A stretch of DNA of 64,000 bases, from positions 4,256,001 to 4,320,000 of the forward strand of contig NC_068556.1 of the NCBI RefSeq assembly GCF_022201045.2, in the 5' to 3' direction. The stretch comes from Citrus sinensis. Its lineage: Eukaryota; Streptophyta; Magnoliopsida; Sapindales; Rutaceae. The translations under genes and the position numbers were made by a program. Of the stretch, positions 1-12,300 are shown piece by piece. Position 1 is the stretch's first letter. Every line of letters starts with the position of its first letter. The notes under the pieces are model-generated. The model searched no databases and was not told the DNA's origin. It saw nothing but the letters and a program-made list of their open reading frames with translations.

Positions 1-89
1 TAGTCATATTTCATAAATTTAGACGTTCACTTTATGAAAAAAAATGTCCTTAATCCTGTAAACAATTTAGTATAGAACAACAACTTAAA

Positions 90-400
90 CACTGGACTAA
101 TAAAGTAATAGGTAGACCGTTCCATTAGAGTCACTTTGAATTTGAAGAATATATCCTAATCACTGAAGATGCAACCCAAAAAATCTACTCAAAGCATCCA
201 CTCCCAGAAGTAACATTCTCCACCAAAACCAAATTGACAAAATTGGTTGAAGCACTATGTTAAAGAATTCAAAGCAGAAATTCGAGCTAAGAAAGAACAG
301 TAGGAATAGGTTAAACGAAAAGCAGAATGGTGGGATGATTTGGGAAGTGAAGAAACATACAACATAGAAAACATAATGTACAGTTAGTCAGCAATATACA
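90..400 (+). pseudogene. Degraded coding-like remnant, unidentified
   Basis: One frame starting at 90 is open except for stops at 126 and 261. The stretch 129-260 reads like real protein, with a charged and proline-containing composition. Coding-like text appears to continue in another frame to about 400. It could be a piece of a retroelement or endogenous pararetrovirus polyprotein, but I cannot identify it and this is a weak call. Confidence 0.2.
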
Positions 401-819
401 AGTAATATTAGACCAAAGTTAAAGCAGTCAAAGTCATTGTGTTTTTACAGATGACTTTCCTTTACTCAGTACATGATAAGGGAAAAACTGTAAAAAAATC
501 TTTTTTATTTTGTCTTTTGTTACTGACAATGAGTCAGTATAGAAAACAGTAACTAATCAGTCTTTTACTTTTCACATTTTAATTAATTGTTGCCTTTTCG
601 TCATATGTAAAGTATAATTTTAAATTTTATCTTTTATATATAGAGTTATAAATTTTATTAATGATCGTCTCCTTTTTACCACATAAATAAGTAAATAAAT
701 ATTTAAAAAATAAAATTAATAAAATATTTTCGAAATACTCTAATCTAGCCGTTCTGTTTCATCTTTCCTCTTCTTTCGTATCAGGGCACCTCTCCTGTAT
801 ATCAGAGCACCTAGACTTG

Positions 820-932
820 GGTGAGGCATTAATGTTTTATAAATGCCCATTTGCCCTAACAGATGATCTGTCTATCCACGTACTCGCAGTAGGTGAGGTA
901 TTAATGTTTTATAAATGCCCATCTGCCCTGAC
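820..932. repeat. Two imperfect 41-bp direct repeats, 72 bp apart
   Basis: Copies at 820-860 and 892-932 share the core TTAATGTTTTATAAATGCCC and differ at only about three positions. They are separated by 31 bp of unrelated sequence. Confidence 0.8.
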
Positions 933-1357
933 GGCGAGCCATCCTGCGTACATTAGTTGGAGATGTTAAATCGGTTCATTATTAATTATACGGATGTAGC
1001 ATCAATCAATGCCACTGGCATCCGAGACAACTGGTTCTTGCAAATTGCACCGCTCAAATAACTGATTCGAATGTTGAATGCTGGTGCCATTGCCGACTTA
1101 TTTTTTTTATTCAAGGGCATGTAACGTAACATGTTCGAGACTGTTGTGCTTTTACAAACAAGATTTTTTGCCCAACTCCAAAACTGTAAATTTCATTCAA
1201 AACGTGGAGGGATAATAAGGGTAAAAAAATTAGATCAAAGATTTCATTTCTTAACATTCAATGAGCCAATGTAAATTATGTTAATGCCTATGTAGAGGGC
1301 CTTCTTTAGTCGGTATGAATCTTAGCTACAGCGTGTGTCTTAGCTTTAGACAGGGAT

Positions 1358-4300
1358 CTATGAGGCGGAGATTGATTTTGATTTCTGCCGAGGTGGTATG
1401 CAAAGCCAAGACTTCATCATGTCGTATGCGGTGAAACCAATTGCCACAGAAGGAACAATCTACAATAAAATCATGAAACTCTGTCGGTAAACAGGCCATT
1501 TCAAATTTAAGCACGATTACATGATTAAGGTGACAGCAAACTCAGAATAATCTCAAATGACTACCTTGATATAATTAATGCTGAGGCCCGCAAACAACTG
1601 TTTCCATCCTTGATTCCTGACAATAGCGGCAAGGCCTTCAAATGTGTTCCTGTATCTGACATCACCACCTTTGCTTAAAGGTTTCATGTATTCGACCTGC
1701 AAAACAACATTTCACAAAATAATGTAGAATTACAATACCACTTAGATACATCCACACCCAGAATTATTGCTTGATAATTCCATTTGACATGGTCTTTGGG
1801 CAGGACCCTCAACTTTCTTACTGCAAGGTATCTGATCATTTACATTTAACAATAATATTCATAACTAGAGAAGATAGAATTACCAACCCCTAACACCGAC
1901 TAACAACTATATATATATGATACCTGCATCTGTCTCCTAACAACATCTAAGGGGTATGTGAATGTCTGCCCGAATAACCCAGCCATAGCTCCACAAGAAA
2001 GGCGCATCACAATGGACTTCTGGTGCTCCTCAGGGACATGCCTCTTAAGTTCCTCATATATATAGAACTTCAGACCAGCATAAGGGAGGATTCCAGCTAA
2101 TGTTGGACCTGCTCAGACAAAGACAACTTGAGTTTTTTTTTTTAAAATAATTTTTTATTTTTATTCCTTTTTTGGGTGAATTAGCAATATATCAACGGCA
2201 TCACATGGAAGAAAAGGCACAGTTTAAACAAGATGATAATTTTCACCGAAGCAGTAATCGTGAACAGACAAGGAAAATCAAATGTTCAAGAGAACTATAT
2301 AGCCTACCAAATTTGAAGATTACATGTATTGGTGGCAAAACCAACCATCTTAAAGAAAAAGCATAACAGGACAGGACATACGCACCTATGCCTCGATATA
2401 GAGCACGTATCCCCCCTTCCTTATAGACGCTTGTAAGTACATCTTTTACGCCACTATATGCAGGCTGAGCACATATACTTCTAATACCACTCCTCAAACT
2501 TCCTCCTGTGTCCACGACCTATATATCCATTTAAAAGTGATTACAAGCAAAGGACAGATAAAATGTTCTGCTATTAAGAGGATATTGTTTACAAAATTGG
2601 CTGATCAGTAAAAAGTTTCTGTCTTCAAAATATTACTTGAAACGTGTTTATGATTTCAAAAATAAATTATTCTATAAGAAGCAAAAGAAATAACACAAAA
2701 ATAAACATTTCTTTCAAGTTTCAGAAGAAAAAGAATGGGAACTACTGGCATAACTTAGTTCGACCTAAGCTACGTTTGCCCAGCTGACTGATTTATGAAA
2801 ACTTAAGACCCTATTTGGTATTGAGATGAAAAAATAAGTTAATAACTATGGAATAAAAGTTAATAGTGTGTAGTAAATAAGACTTTAAATAATAATTTTG
2901 TCAAAAAATAATAAAGATATTTTAAGTTTTCATCATACAAGTGGTGGATCAAATTAACTTAGCTTCGATACTACAGTAATTAGTGTTTACTAAACAGCTT
3001 AGTGCTGTAAAAGCCACAACTGCCCAACCTCTATATCAAATAGGGCTGAAGTTATCTAGAAGCACTAAGGTTTTAAAATATAGCGACAAATTTAATTATG
3101 CATTCACCCTATATATACGCCTCATCATACAATGATTAACAGGATCAAAAGTTGACAAAGCATAAATACCAGAAAAGAAAAAGAAATGAAAGCGAATTTG
3201 TCCTACATTTATGTTGGGTCAATAGTCTACCCCGTACCCTTCTCACAGGTTCAAACTGTATATGATAAATCAAATTAATTAAATACTGTTATTATGCACA
3301 TCATAACAATATGTATTAAGCAAAGTTCTAAAACATGGAACACCAAAATTAGAGCTCCTGCCTCCACTATCGTCTTGAACTACAAAATTGTTACCTTCAA
3401 CCGATTATTGTGGAAAGATAAATGAATCATGTAAACTTACCAGAGAAAGTGACGTATAGGATTATGAAATATTTAAAACTATATTGAACCTTCAGTAGAA
3501 TATTTCAGTAATTTATGGTGCATATCAGTTAAAAGACTTTGCTAGCACACTACACCTACAGTATCGACATATCAACATGACAATATCATTAACAAAGGAA
3601 GGCATACATCTAAGCATTAATCATAAATCACAATCTGCAATTTCCAATTAACACAAAATCCAATGATATCCTCCAACTTGCTCAACTAAGAGTAAGAAGA
3701 TTCAATAACGCTTATGCAAACCACTCACCTGATAAGCAAGTTTTGTACGAGCCAGATCTAAAGGATACGTGCATAAACTGCTGTTCCTCCAGCTAGCGAA
3801 CCAGCTAATAGATCTATAACAGGACCTGATCCCATGGACGGATAGTTATTTATGATCCAAACACGATACTCCTCATATGTCATGAAATGTAAGGCTGCAT
3901 AAGGAACAATCCGAAGAACACTAGCTCCATTTCCCCTGCAATTAAGACATAAGAAATTATATTAACTTTCCTGTGGGAAGGATATATATTCAAAAGGAAG
4001 CAAAAAATTGCAAAAAGAAGGACAAAAATTGCAATCTTACTTATAAAATCCAAGAATGCCCTCTTGCTTCAATAACTTCTTCAAGGATTGATACACTCCA
4101 CGAGACTGGAACCCTTCAGTTCTAGTCTACAGAATCAGTCAATGCAAGTGATAATGAGAGAGTTAGAACTATTTAGAGATCATATATGATAAGCTTCAAA
4201 CAAATAACTCAGCAACATGAGAATGAGCTAACATGCAATATGCCCAGCTCGCTCAAAAGATAAGAAAGCATAATGTAATAAACTAACACAACTACATTAA

Positions 4301-4761
4301 CAGATAAAACTTTTTCATCCCAAGCTAAATACACATTTTGATCATTTAATTGATGTTTACACATTGACCCCAGAACTATTAGTATCAAAACCACACATAA
4401 ACAAACCATCAGCACAAATAAATGCAATGTAACCAAAGAAAAAATCTACAATATAAAATGTGCACATACCATGCAGATAAAATTACCCTCATTCATACAA
4501 TCCTTTAGAAATATTTACACTGTCTGGAACATAAAAATTGAGTGAATGAAACTGAAAAACCGTATTCACCTGCAAGAGTATTTTAGTCCGTTCAAAAGGT
4601 GCAACAGCCGTCTTAGCAAATGCCCCTGCAGCACCTCCAGCAATTAGCTCCTTAACATACACAGGCAAACTATCATCATAGGAAACCTCTCTACAAGCTG
4701 ACGAGCCATCAACTAGTCCAGCCACATTCGTTGACAATGTAGAGCCTTGCTGAGAACCCAT
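1358..4761 (-). CDS. Mitochondrial carrier protein, CoA-transporter (CoAc)-like
   Basis: Mitochondrial substrate carrier with six membrane helices in three repeats; plant CoAc members import coenzyme A across the inner membrane. Coding exons in transcript order: 4761-4570, 4126-4041, 3935-3729, 2518-2386, 2108-1924, 1696-1565, 1459-1358, all with GT-AG junctions. The three PX[DE]XX[RK] signatures are visible: APFERTK at the end of exon 1, YPLDLARTK in exon 3 and YPLDVVRRQ in exon 5. The product is 345 residues, usual for the family, if one missing T is allowed in exon 3 (the AAA at 3775-3777 on the plus strand). As written, exon 3 shifts frame and stops shortly after that point. The start ATG at 4761 opens the conserved MGSQQGS N-terminus. 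The CoA-transporter subtype is assigned from memory of the family, so another adenine-nucleotide-type carrier is possible. Confidence 0.85.
2809..3045. mobile_element. MITE-like element in a carrier-gene intron
   Basis: The ends form short inverted repeats: CCCTATTTGGTAT on the left, and ATATCAAATAGGG on the right. The 237-bp AT-rich body lies in the intron between coding exons 3 and 4 of the carrier gene. Its body is clearly related, in opposite orientation, to sequence at about 8030-8240. I found no clean target-site duplication. Confidence 0.55.
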
Positions 4762-5257
4762 GAATCCGACTCAAACCAATTCAACCAATTAAAACGTAAC
4801 CTTTACCCTCTGTGAATTGGACAAATTATTTAAATTTTTATCACCCACTTTGCAGCTTAAAAAATTCCTTATCCCATCTATCTCTTGGGACACAAAAGCA
4901 ATAGGCGTTTCTTTCAAATGAAAAATCCAATGGCCTGAGAACTCCCAGAAATAGTAATTCGGGCACGTTCACAAGCCGGTAGTTCTCTTCTATAACAAGA
5001 AGATACATCAACAAACTGAACGCCAGTGATTCAATAATCAAAACTCTTCCTCCATAAATGATGATATCACAATCACAAAAATATCGAGATCCAATACCCA
5101 CAAATAGATTCACAGCTAAGACAATTAATCAATAATCACACAAACAGAATCCAGATCACAGAGAGAGCTTCGGAACCTACCGGAAAATCAATTGAATTGA
5201 TTTGCGTCTAACGGAGAACGGGGTTATTTTATTTGAATTTATAATCTATGTTTTATA
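4762..5257 (-). promoter_or_regulatory. Promoter, 5' UTR and leader intron of the carrier gene
   Basis: On the minus strand a TATAAAA box lies at 5257-5251. A 5' UTR exon appears to end at 5181 (TTTTCCG followed by GTAGG). A plausible acceptor (CACAG) ends at 4810, giving a leader intron and about 48 nt of UTR before the ATG at 4761. Open frames across this stretch are intron shadows. Confidence 0.5.
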
Positions 5258-5503
5258 TTGCCGTTCTCCTTCTCCTTTTGAGACGGCAAATAGGAGGAAG
5301 GTCCCTTTGAACTCTCGCCCTTACTCTTCGAATCGTGTTTGGAATCGGCTACTGCTTTGATTCCTTCGAAGGCCCTTTTACATTGAGTGTCATGTCACGG
5401 GCTCTAGTTTGAAAATTGACCACTTCTTTTCAACATTAAAACTCACATGGCACATGTGAATTTTGATGACTTGAGCTCCCATGTAGTCGCGTGATTATTT
5501 TAT

Positions 5504-5951
5504 GGGTTATTTTCACCCAGCCCCCAAATGTGTTGATGTTTTTTACTTTACACCCCAAATATTTTGATAATTTTCACCGCATCCTCATTTCCGTTAATTT
5601 AACTGTTATTTTTAACGGAGCTATTTGAAATTTAATCAAATATCATAAATGCCCCTTATCTTGAATTGGAGAAGAATTAAATGACGTAAAATGCTAATCC
5701 AATAATTGATTTTTACATTAAAAAATTATTAATTAAAGGTAATTAAACAATAATCCCATCAATTAACTTATCAAATAAGATTAATTTATCATCATCAAAT
5801 AATATTTAGGGTATGAACTTTCAAATTTACCCTTTAACCGTTAGAATAAACGGTCAAATTAACGGATTTAGGTGCAAGGTGGAAATTGTTGAAACATTTG
5901 GAGGGAACGATGAAAAATGTTGAAATATTTGGGGGCAGGGCGGAATTAACC
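5504..5951. mobile_element. Fold-back MITE, Mutator-like by target-site length
   Basis: The two ends are imperfect inverted repeats of roughly 100 bp, with GGGTTATTTT at the left end and AATTAACC closing the right end. A perfect 10-bp direct duplication ATTATTTTAT flanks it at 5494-5503 and 5952-5961. The 448-bp element has no coding capacity. It starts about 250 bp upstream of the carrier gene's TATA box. A 9-10 bp duplication points to the Mutator superfamily, though the long fold-back arms are unusual. Confidence 0.8.
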
Positions 5952-5961
5952 ATTATTTTAT

Positions 5962-8900
5962 TAACGAAGTTATAAAATAAATTAATTTTTTAAAATTATC
6001 TCTCCATTTTCTCTATTTTATCATATATATACATCTAACCATAAAAAAATTTAGACATATTCTATGCACCACTTATATTATCAGTCAACTACTTCACCAT
6101 TAACACCATAAAAATTAATTAAAAAATCTAAGTAAAATTAACATTTCATCATTGAATGCATTGAAAAACTATTTTACCCTTTGGAACTTTGAAAAATAAC
6201 AAAATTTATAATTACATAAGAAATATGACTATAAACATAGCCGTCTTTATTTTTTTATTTTTTATTCTAAATAATGGTCTTTTAATTAAATTTATGAATT
6301 TTATTAAGTTTTAAAAGATGAAATGTCTTTTAATACATTTAAGAGTGAAATAATCTAAATTAAATACTCATTTTATTTAGATTTTTTAACAGTGTTAGTG
6401 ACAAAATAATTGATTAATAGAAATTAAAAAAATATAGATAATGCATAGAATAAATTAGAAATTTTTAATAATTAGAAGTACATCAAACAAAACAAACAGT
6501 AATGTACAAGATAATTTCTCTCTTTTTTTTTTTAAAACGCGCGTGATGTGTGTATCCACAAATTGGTGAGCTTTTGACTTGTCCATACGAGATTACGTCT
6601 TTATTATGAAGTCCAGCATTAATTAGAATTGTTGTCAAAGTGTAGTTGTTGTGCGTTGTGCCTGCTATATAATAAAACATTGAATTTCAATCTTGGTTGG
6701 ATTGTTCCAACCATTAGATTTTGTATGTGACTTATCGGTAAAATAGTACTACATATACTATAATAGACATGGGGATTTCGATTGAAGAATGAAAAAGAAT
6801 CCAAATATTAATTAAAAATTTTAATTGTCAATGAAAATAATCGGTAATTGGTTTTCTTATATGTATTGATTGCGTTTTTGTGAGTAGAATGTCTCTTAAT
6901 TTTATAAAAGATGGGATTATCTAAACCTATTAAATTTTCCACTCGACGGAGTGGGAAGTAATTGACATGTAGATAAAAATTAAATGACCCTCTAATTCAA
7001 AGCACTTTACAATATAAACTTATAATATAGATTTTTATCTATTCCTAAGGGAAATTGTAAAAGATGAATTTTATTGAATAATTGAAGTCATAAAAACAAT
7101 AACAAGACTTCCATAGTTCCATATATATACTATGGTGAATTAAATTAACTTAAAAAAGAAAACTAAAAATAAAATACATATACATATACTATAATGGAAT
7201 CTAATTAAGAATAGAAAATATTAAAATACCGAAATAACAAAATTCTAAAATTAAAAAATAAAGTCCTATACCATCACTGCATAAGTTAAAGTTTTTATTG
7301 TGAAAATATAATTTGATCAATAACTTATTTGACCTTGTTCTGTCCCTTCATCTCTTTCCCTCGTCAAAATTTATTGTGATACACGAAAACAAATTTTGCA
7401 TTAAACAACGAAATTGTCAAAAAGTTAATAAATTGGGCCCTATTATAATCTAAAACAAAATGAAAATAACAATACCCATCATGTAAAAATTAAAAATAAA
7501 ATTTTTTGTACCATTTTAAATCTATTAGAAATTTTTTGGTTAAATCTCAAAAGCACAAACTTTAAATGTTAATAATAGGTAAGAATTGATAATGTTACAC
7601 TAAAAAGTGAGAAAAAGATAAAGTTGATTCAGCAATAAAAAATAGAAAAAAGAAGAACGGAAAAAATAGAAACAATTGAAAAGAAAAAAAAATAGTTCAA
7701 ACTTTTATCATAGTTATAGTATAGAAAAAAGTAGTTAATCAAAGGTAATTTTATGATTTTTAAGAAATAGTCAATTAAAATAATAAGTTATAATTTAATA
7801 ATTATTTTAATTAAAAAAGTGAGTGTTAAAAAAATTAGTGAGTTTAAATAGCCTCGTCCTTTTATTAATAGACTTTGTGTAAAATAGTTGTAACATAATA
7901 CAAAAAACACAAGACCTTTTGCATTACATCACCAATGGTTTAAAAAAGAAAAAAAACCTTCGGCCTTCCTATTTTACCACGTGTCCATAAGTATAAAACT
8001 CGTTACACTCAAGTTCTTTATAATATTGAGGTTGAATTACCGTAATTTTAAACTACAACATTATAGTATTTAGTAAATACTAATTACTATAATTTGTAAG
8101 TTAAGTTACTTTGATCCACCATTTATATGACGAAAAATCTATAATATCTTTATTATTTTTCTCATAATTATATGTTCTATTAACTTTTTATTTTATGGTT
8201 ACAATTTTTTTCCCTATAATAATTATAGTTTAAAAAATATAGCACCTTAATAATCGGTAGTGCCTTAGATAATTCAAGGAAATTTTGAGTGACTTCCCTT
8301 CGCATATCACATTATATAAAGAGCCAATATATCATGAAAAAAGGATGCTGTCTATTGAAGACTCACATTAGACTCTCGTCCCAAATTCTCTGTGACCAAC
8401 ACATCAGCTATAGAGAGATGCTAAATTGATTCTAATACTCCTGTAGAGCAGCTCAATTACATTTCTTCTTTATAATCCTTATCTTTTTTCTTATTAACTA
8501 AATGCTAACTTGAGTTTCCAAGTATCTTTAGTAAGTGTTTAATGGACACTCGAAACTTTGAAATTTGAAAATAATGCTACTGTATTTATTAATCGGTAAT
8601 TAGAATTGGTTGAAATAAAAATACACTGAAATTAAAATGAGTTAGAATTGGAACGGTAAAGAATAATTTAAATAAATTGTTCACTTTAACTAAAGAAATC
8701 AGAATTGAAATAAACTTTATAATTATTAATTTGTTTAGTTTGTCTTAGAATCAAAATAGGTTATTAACTAGTAAAATAACTTTAGTTAATTGTTGTCATT
8801 ATTTGTTATATCTATCTCTATCCGATTTTTAATTTAATTAATACTATAAATATTGTAATTTATATTCAAATTAAATTATATTATTATTTTAAACTTTATA

Positions 8901-9120
8901 TAAGTATTAAATTATAATATAATTGTTACCTCAGTTAGCAAGAATTTCATAGTACGTAAACAGTAAGTCAGCAACCCGTTGTATACTTCAATTTTCGAAC
9001 GTCACCAAGCTTTCGGTTTGAGTTTACGTAAGAGTTAAGACTTATAAATTTCTTAATTAATTATTATTTAGTTTTGAAATAAGTGGATAGTAATTTTTCA
9101 GGAAAAAAAAGAAAAGAAGA
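5962..9120. other. AT-rich intergenic region
   Basis: No gene found between the divergently transcribed carrier and TBC genes. Apart from the MITE-like copy at about 8030-8240 it is AT-rich with short poly-A/T runs. Confidence 0.6.
8030..8240. mobile_element. Second copy of the 2809-3045 MITE family
   Basis: Reads as a diverged reverse-complement relative of the intronic element. Shared landmarks include a TTTGATCCACCA core, a following ATATCTTTATTATTTTT stretch and an ACTAATTACT motif. The termini are not clear. Confidence 0.5.
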
Positions 9121-9303
9121 AGAGAAGATACCGAAAATGACTGTGCAGCAGGGACCCACCACACCTTCCCTCGCTATTCCTCCCTCCTCTCGCATCGGCC
9201 AGGATCCCAATTCTTAATCACGAAGCAAAATCAAATCACTGCTCTCTGTACCCTCGCTCTCATTCTCATCCCTACACTATATAGTTGATTAATCAGCAAA
9301 ATC

Positions 9304-12300
9304 ATGCAAGAAATGGAGCTACACGATTTATCAGACGACGCCGATTACGCCGCGTCTATGCAACAAGTAAGCAATTTCTTTTAATTCACATTCACACACG
9401 GCAATCGCTTTCTCGTTTTTTGCTAGTTTTGATCCGATCGCGTTTAATCAAAACAAGAATTTTACTTTGCCATGAATCGGGGATTCGATGAACATTTATT
9501 TTTTATTTTTTTGGTTTTTGTTTATAAATAGGGATCATCAAGCATGATGAGGAGCGATAGCAGCAAGAGAAGCTCGTCGAGCGAATCGGAAGGCGCTGAA
9601 CTGGTTTATTTGAAAGATAACGTGACTATTCATCCTACTCAGTTTGCATCTGAACGAATTAGCGGAAGATTAAAGCTAATTAAACAAGGATCCTCTCTCT
9701 TCATGGTAACAATTTTGCAATTAACTATAATATTACTAACTTGTTGTTTATCTCTGATATCCTTATAATTTCTTTTATTCTTTTAATTTTTGTTTTTGTG
9801 TGTTACAATAGACTTGGATTCCGTACAAAGGCCAAAACTCCAACACTAGGCTATCTGAGAAAGGTATGTTTAGCTTTGTACTTGTTATAATTAAATTAAT
9901 TAATCGAGTATGCAATTCAGGTATAAATGTTTATAAGTGCTGACTGTTATTGTTTTATTGCTTTTTATGTGTAGATAGGAATTTGTATACCATAAGGGCA
10001 GTGCCATTTACAGAAGTGCGGTCCATTCGCCGACACACTCCGGCTTTTGGGTGGCAGTACATAATTGTTGTTTTATCATCAGGTTGTCAAATTATTTTAG
10101 CTCTAATAAATTCAAATTATTTTAGCTTTAATAAATTTCTTTGTTTCACTTTACAAGCCTATATGAACTATTTTTTGTCTCTATAAGTGGAGTGAATGGG
10201 GTTCTCTTTTTCCAGGACTTGCTTTTCCTCCTCTTTACTTCTACACTGGAGGAGTTAGGGAGTTCCTCGCTACCATAAAGCAACACGTCTTACTTGTGAG
10301 GTTGGTGATTTATTATCATATTCCCATTTTCTTTAATTTCTCGTATATGTATATGTGCATAGTGTATCTGTATTATATTAGTCTATGAACTAGATTCTAA
10401 ACGAATCAAGTATGTGCTGACATGCATATATGTTCTTGTGCATCTGAAATCCATCTATGACTGTTCAAGTGAAACGTAGACATCAGACTAGAGTTTCTGT
10501 TAATTTTGGTTCAGTTTAGATTGCGTGTTCAGAAATGTTGCATCATATGAGTGTCTGTGGGATATGAATATCTTATACTAACAATCTGTATGGCCAACTC
10601 ATAACTCATTTTGGAGTATAATGCCGGAAGATAAATCCATCTAGGTTATTTATTTATTATAAGGCTATTACTTTCATCTTAAGCCTATGATGCCATTCAT
10701 TGATGTCCCTTGCTTTACATCATGTTTCCAGGTCAGTAGAAGATGCAAATGTCTTTCTTGTTAATGATTTTGATAACCGTCTACAGGTATGTAACAAACT
10801 AATTTACTTGTTTTAATCGCTCAGTTTAAATAGATATTCATCCATTGGTACAATGCATCTCTCTCTTGCAATTTTCATACATATGGTGTTAAACATTTCT
10901 TACATGGGGAATTATGGGTTCTTTTAACAGTGAAAATCTTGTGATTTTGAATTTAATTTTCTCCCAACTAAAGGAATGTACAAACTTGCACCTGCTCAGC
11001 TGCACATATCCATTATCTATGTTGTTTTGTCTTTAGAAAAAATATCTTTATTTCTTTATTTTGCATTTTCATTAGCGACACAATTCATTTAGTCAAGTTT
11101 ACCTAGCTATTCAAATTTTCGCGCTTTGATCGATCAACGTTATGTCTTGTTTTGGTATGATTAACACTGGATGTTCTCATTGCTTGCAACAGAGAACTTT
11201 ATCTTCTTTGGAGCTGCCTAGGGCAGTTTCTATTGCAAGTGGGTCATCAACACCTGTTTCAATTGGCGACTCTCCTACAAATGTGAACCTAGAGAGGACC
11301 AATGGAGGCCTTGGCCATGATAGTCCACAGTATTTCTCAATTCCATGGGAGACAGAAGCAAAAGGCTCAAGATCCTGCCTCGGGATATTTCAATTCAAGT
11401 ACTGGAAAAATTCTCTCTTGTAACGAAATTTGCCCGCGAAACAACTTCTCAACTATTTCGTGAAAATCATAGCAATGGCTTTGGTGCTTTTGAGAAGAAA
11501 TTTGATAGCCAGTCTGCCCTAGATTTCGATCACAAGGCATCCTATGATACAGAGACAATTGTTTAATGAAATCCCCAGTAGCCCCAGATCCTGTGGAGGT
11601 AATTCTTTGATTTTTGCAACTTCTTAGTTATTTCAGGTTAAGTTGTGACTTCCTCTTTCTGTAATTCCTCAATGATTCAATACTTTTCACTTGTAAATTT
11701 TTATATTGGTTGTTGCATCATCTTCATTTATTCTACTGGTGCTGATTATATTGTCCACAGTAAGTTATCATGTCCATTGTGTGCATCAACTGACTTACCA
11801 CTATCATGATATGAGGTTATTTCTTCTTTTGTTTATTTTCGTGTTAATTGGATGTTGGCTGTCCATTTAGCTGCTAGGTTTTGGCCTTTGGGCGAATAGC
11901 TTTCTTATATAATGAGAATCCACAATAAAATCTCAAACCCAGCTTTTTAGTGTGGGTCAACTTTTATAGGTTCACTGCTTGATAAATTATTATTATTCAT
12001 GTTATCTGTGAGGCATTTTGGGCATAGTAGAATGCTTAGTGTCCTTAGCAACAGTGAATGCAAGGTGCATGCAATGGACGACAGCAAAAAGGACGCATGA
12101 TGCGATGCTAAGATGTACTTTCTGGGGTCCAGATCATTTTCGAAGCTTTTATTGGGTTGGGACTACACTACATGCCTCTACTTTTGCCATATCAGTATAG
12201 GATTATTCATTATTTTTATTAGTATGGTTGAAATTTGGTTCAGAGCTTTTGCACTCTGTGCAACTCAGGTCTCAGGCCACTTGCATATTGTAGTTGGAAA

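Larger units (their letters stand above)
1..1357. other. Left-edge intergenic region, mostly AT-rich
   Basis: No intact gene is visible. It holds a weak coding-like remnant (90-400), a pair of imperfect direct repeats (820-932) and the 3' flank of the minus-strand carrier gene. The rest is AT-rich with no recognisable structure. Confidence 0.6.

Noticed and set aside
4841..5113. 90-codon minus-strand ORF upstream of the carrier start codon
   Set aside because: It lies inside the predicted leader intron and does not connect to the carrier frame.
11142..11423. A 93-codon open stretch treated as a separate gene
   Set aside because: It starts in an intron of the TBC gene and runs out of frame after an apparent one-base insertion in exon 7.
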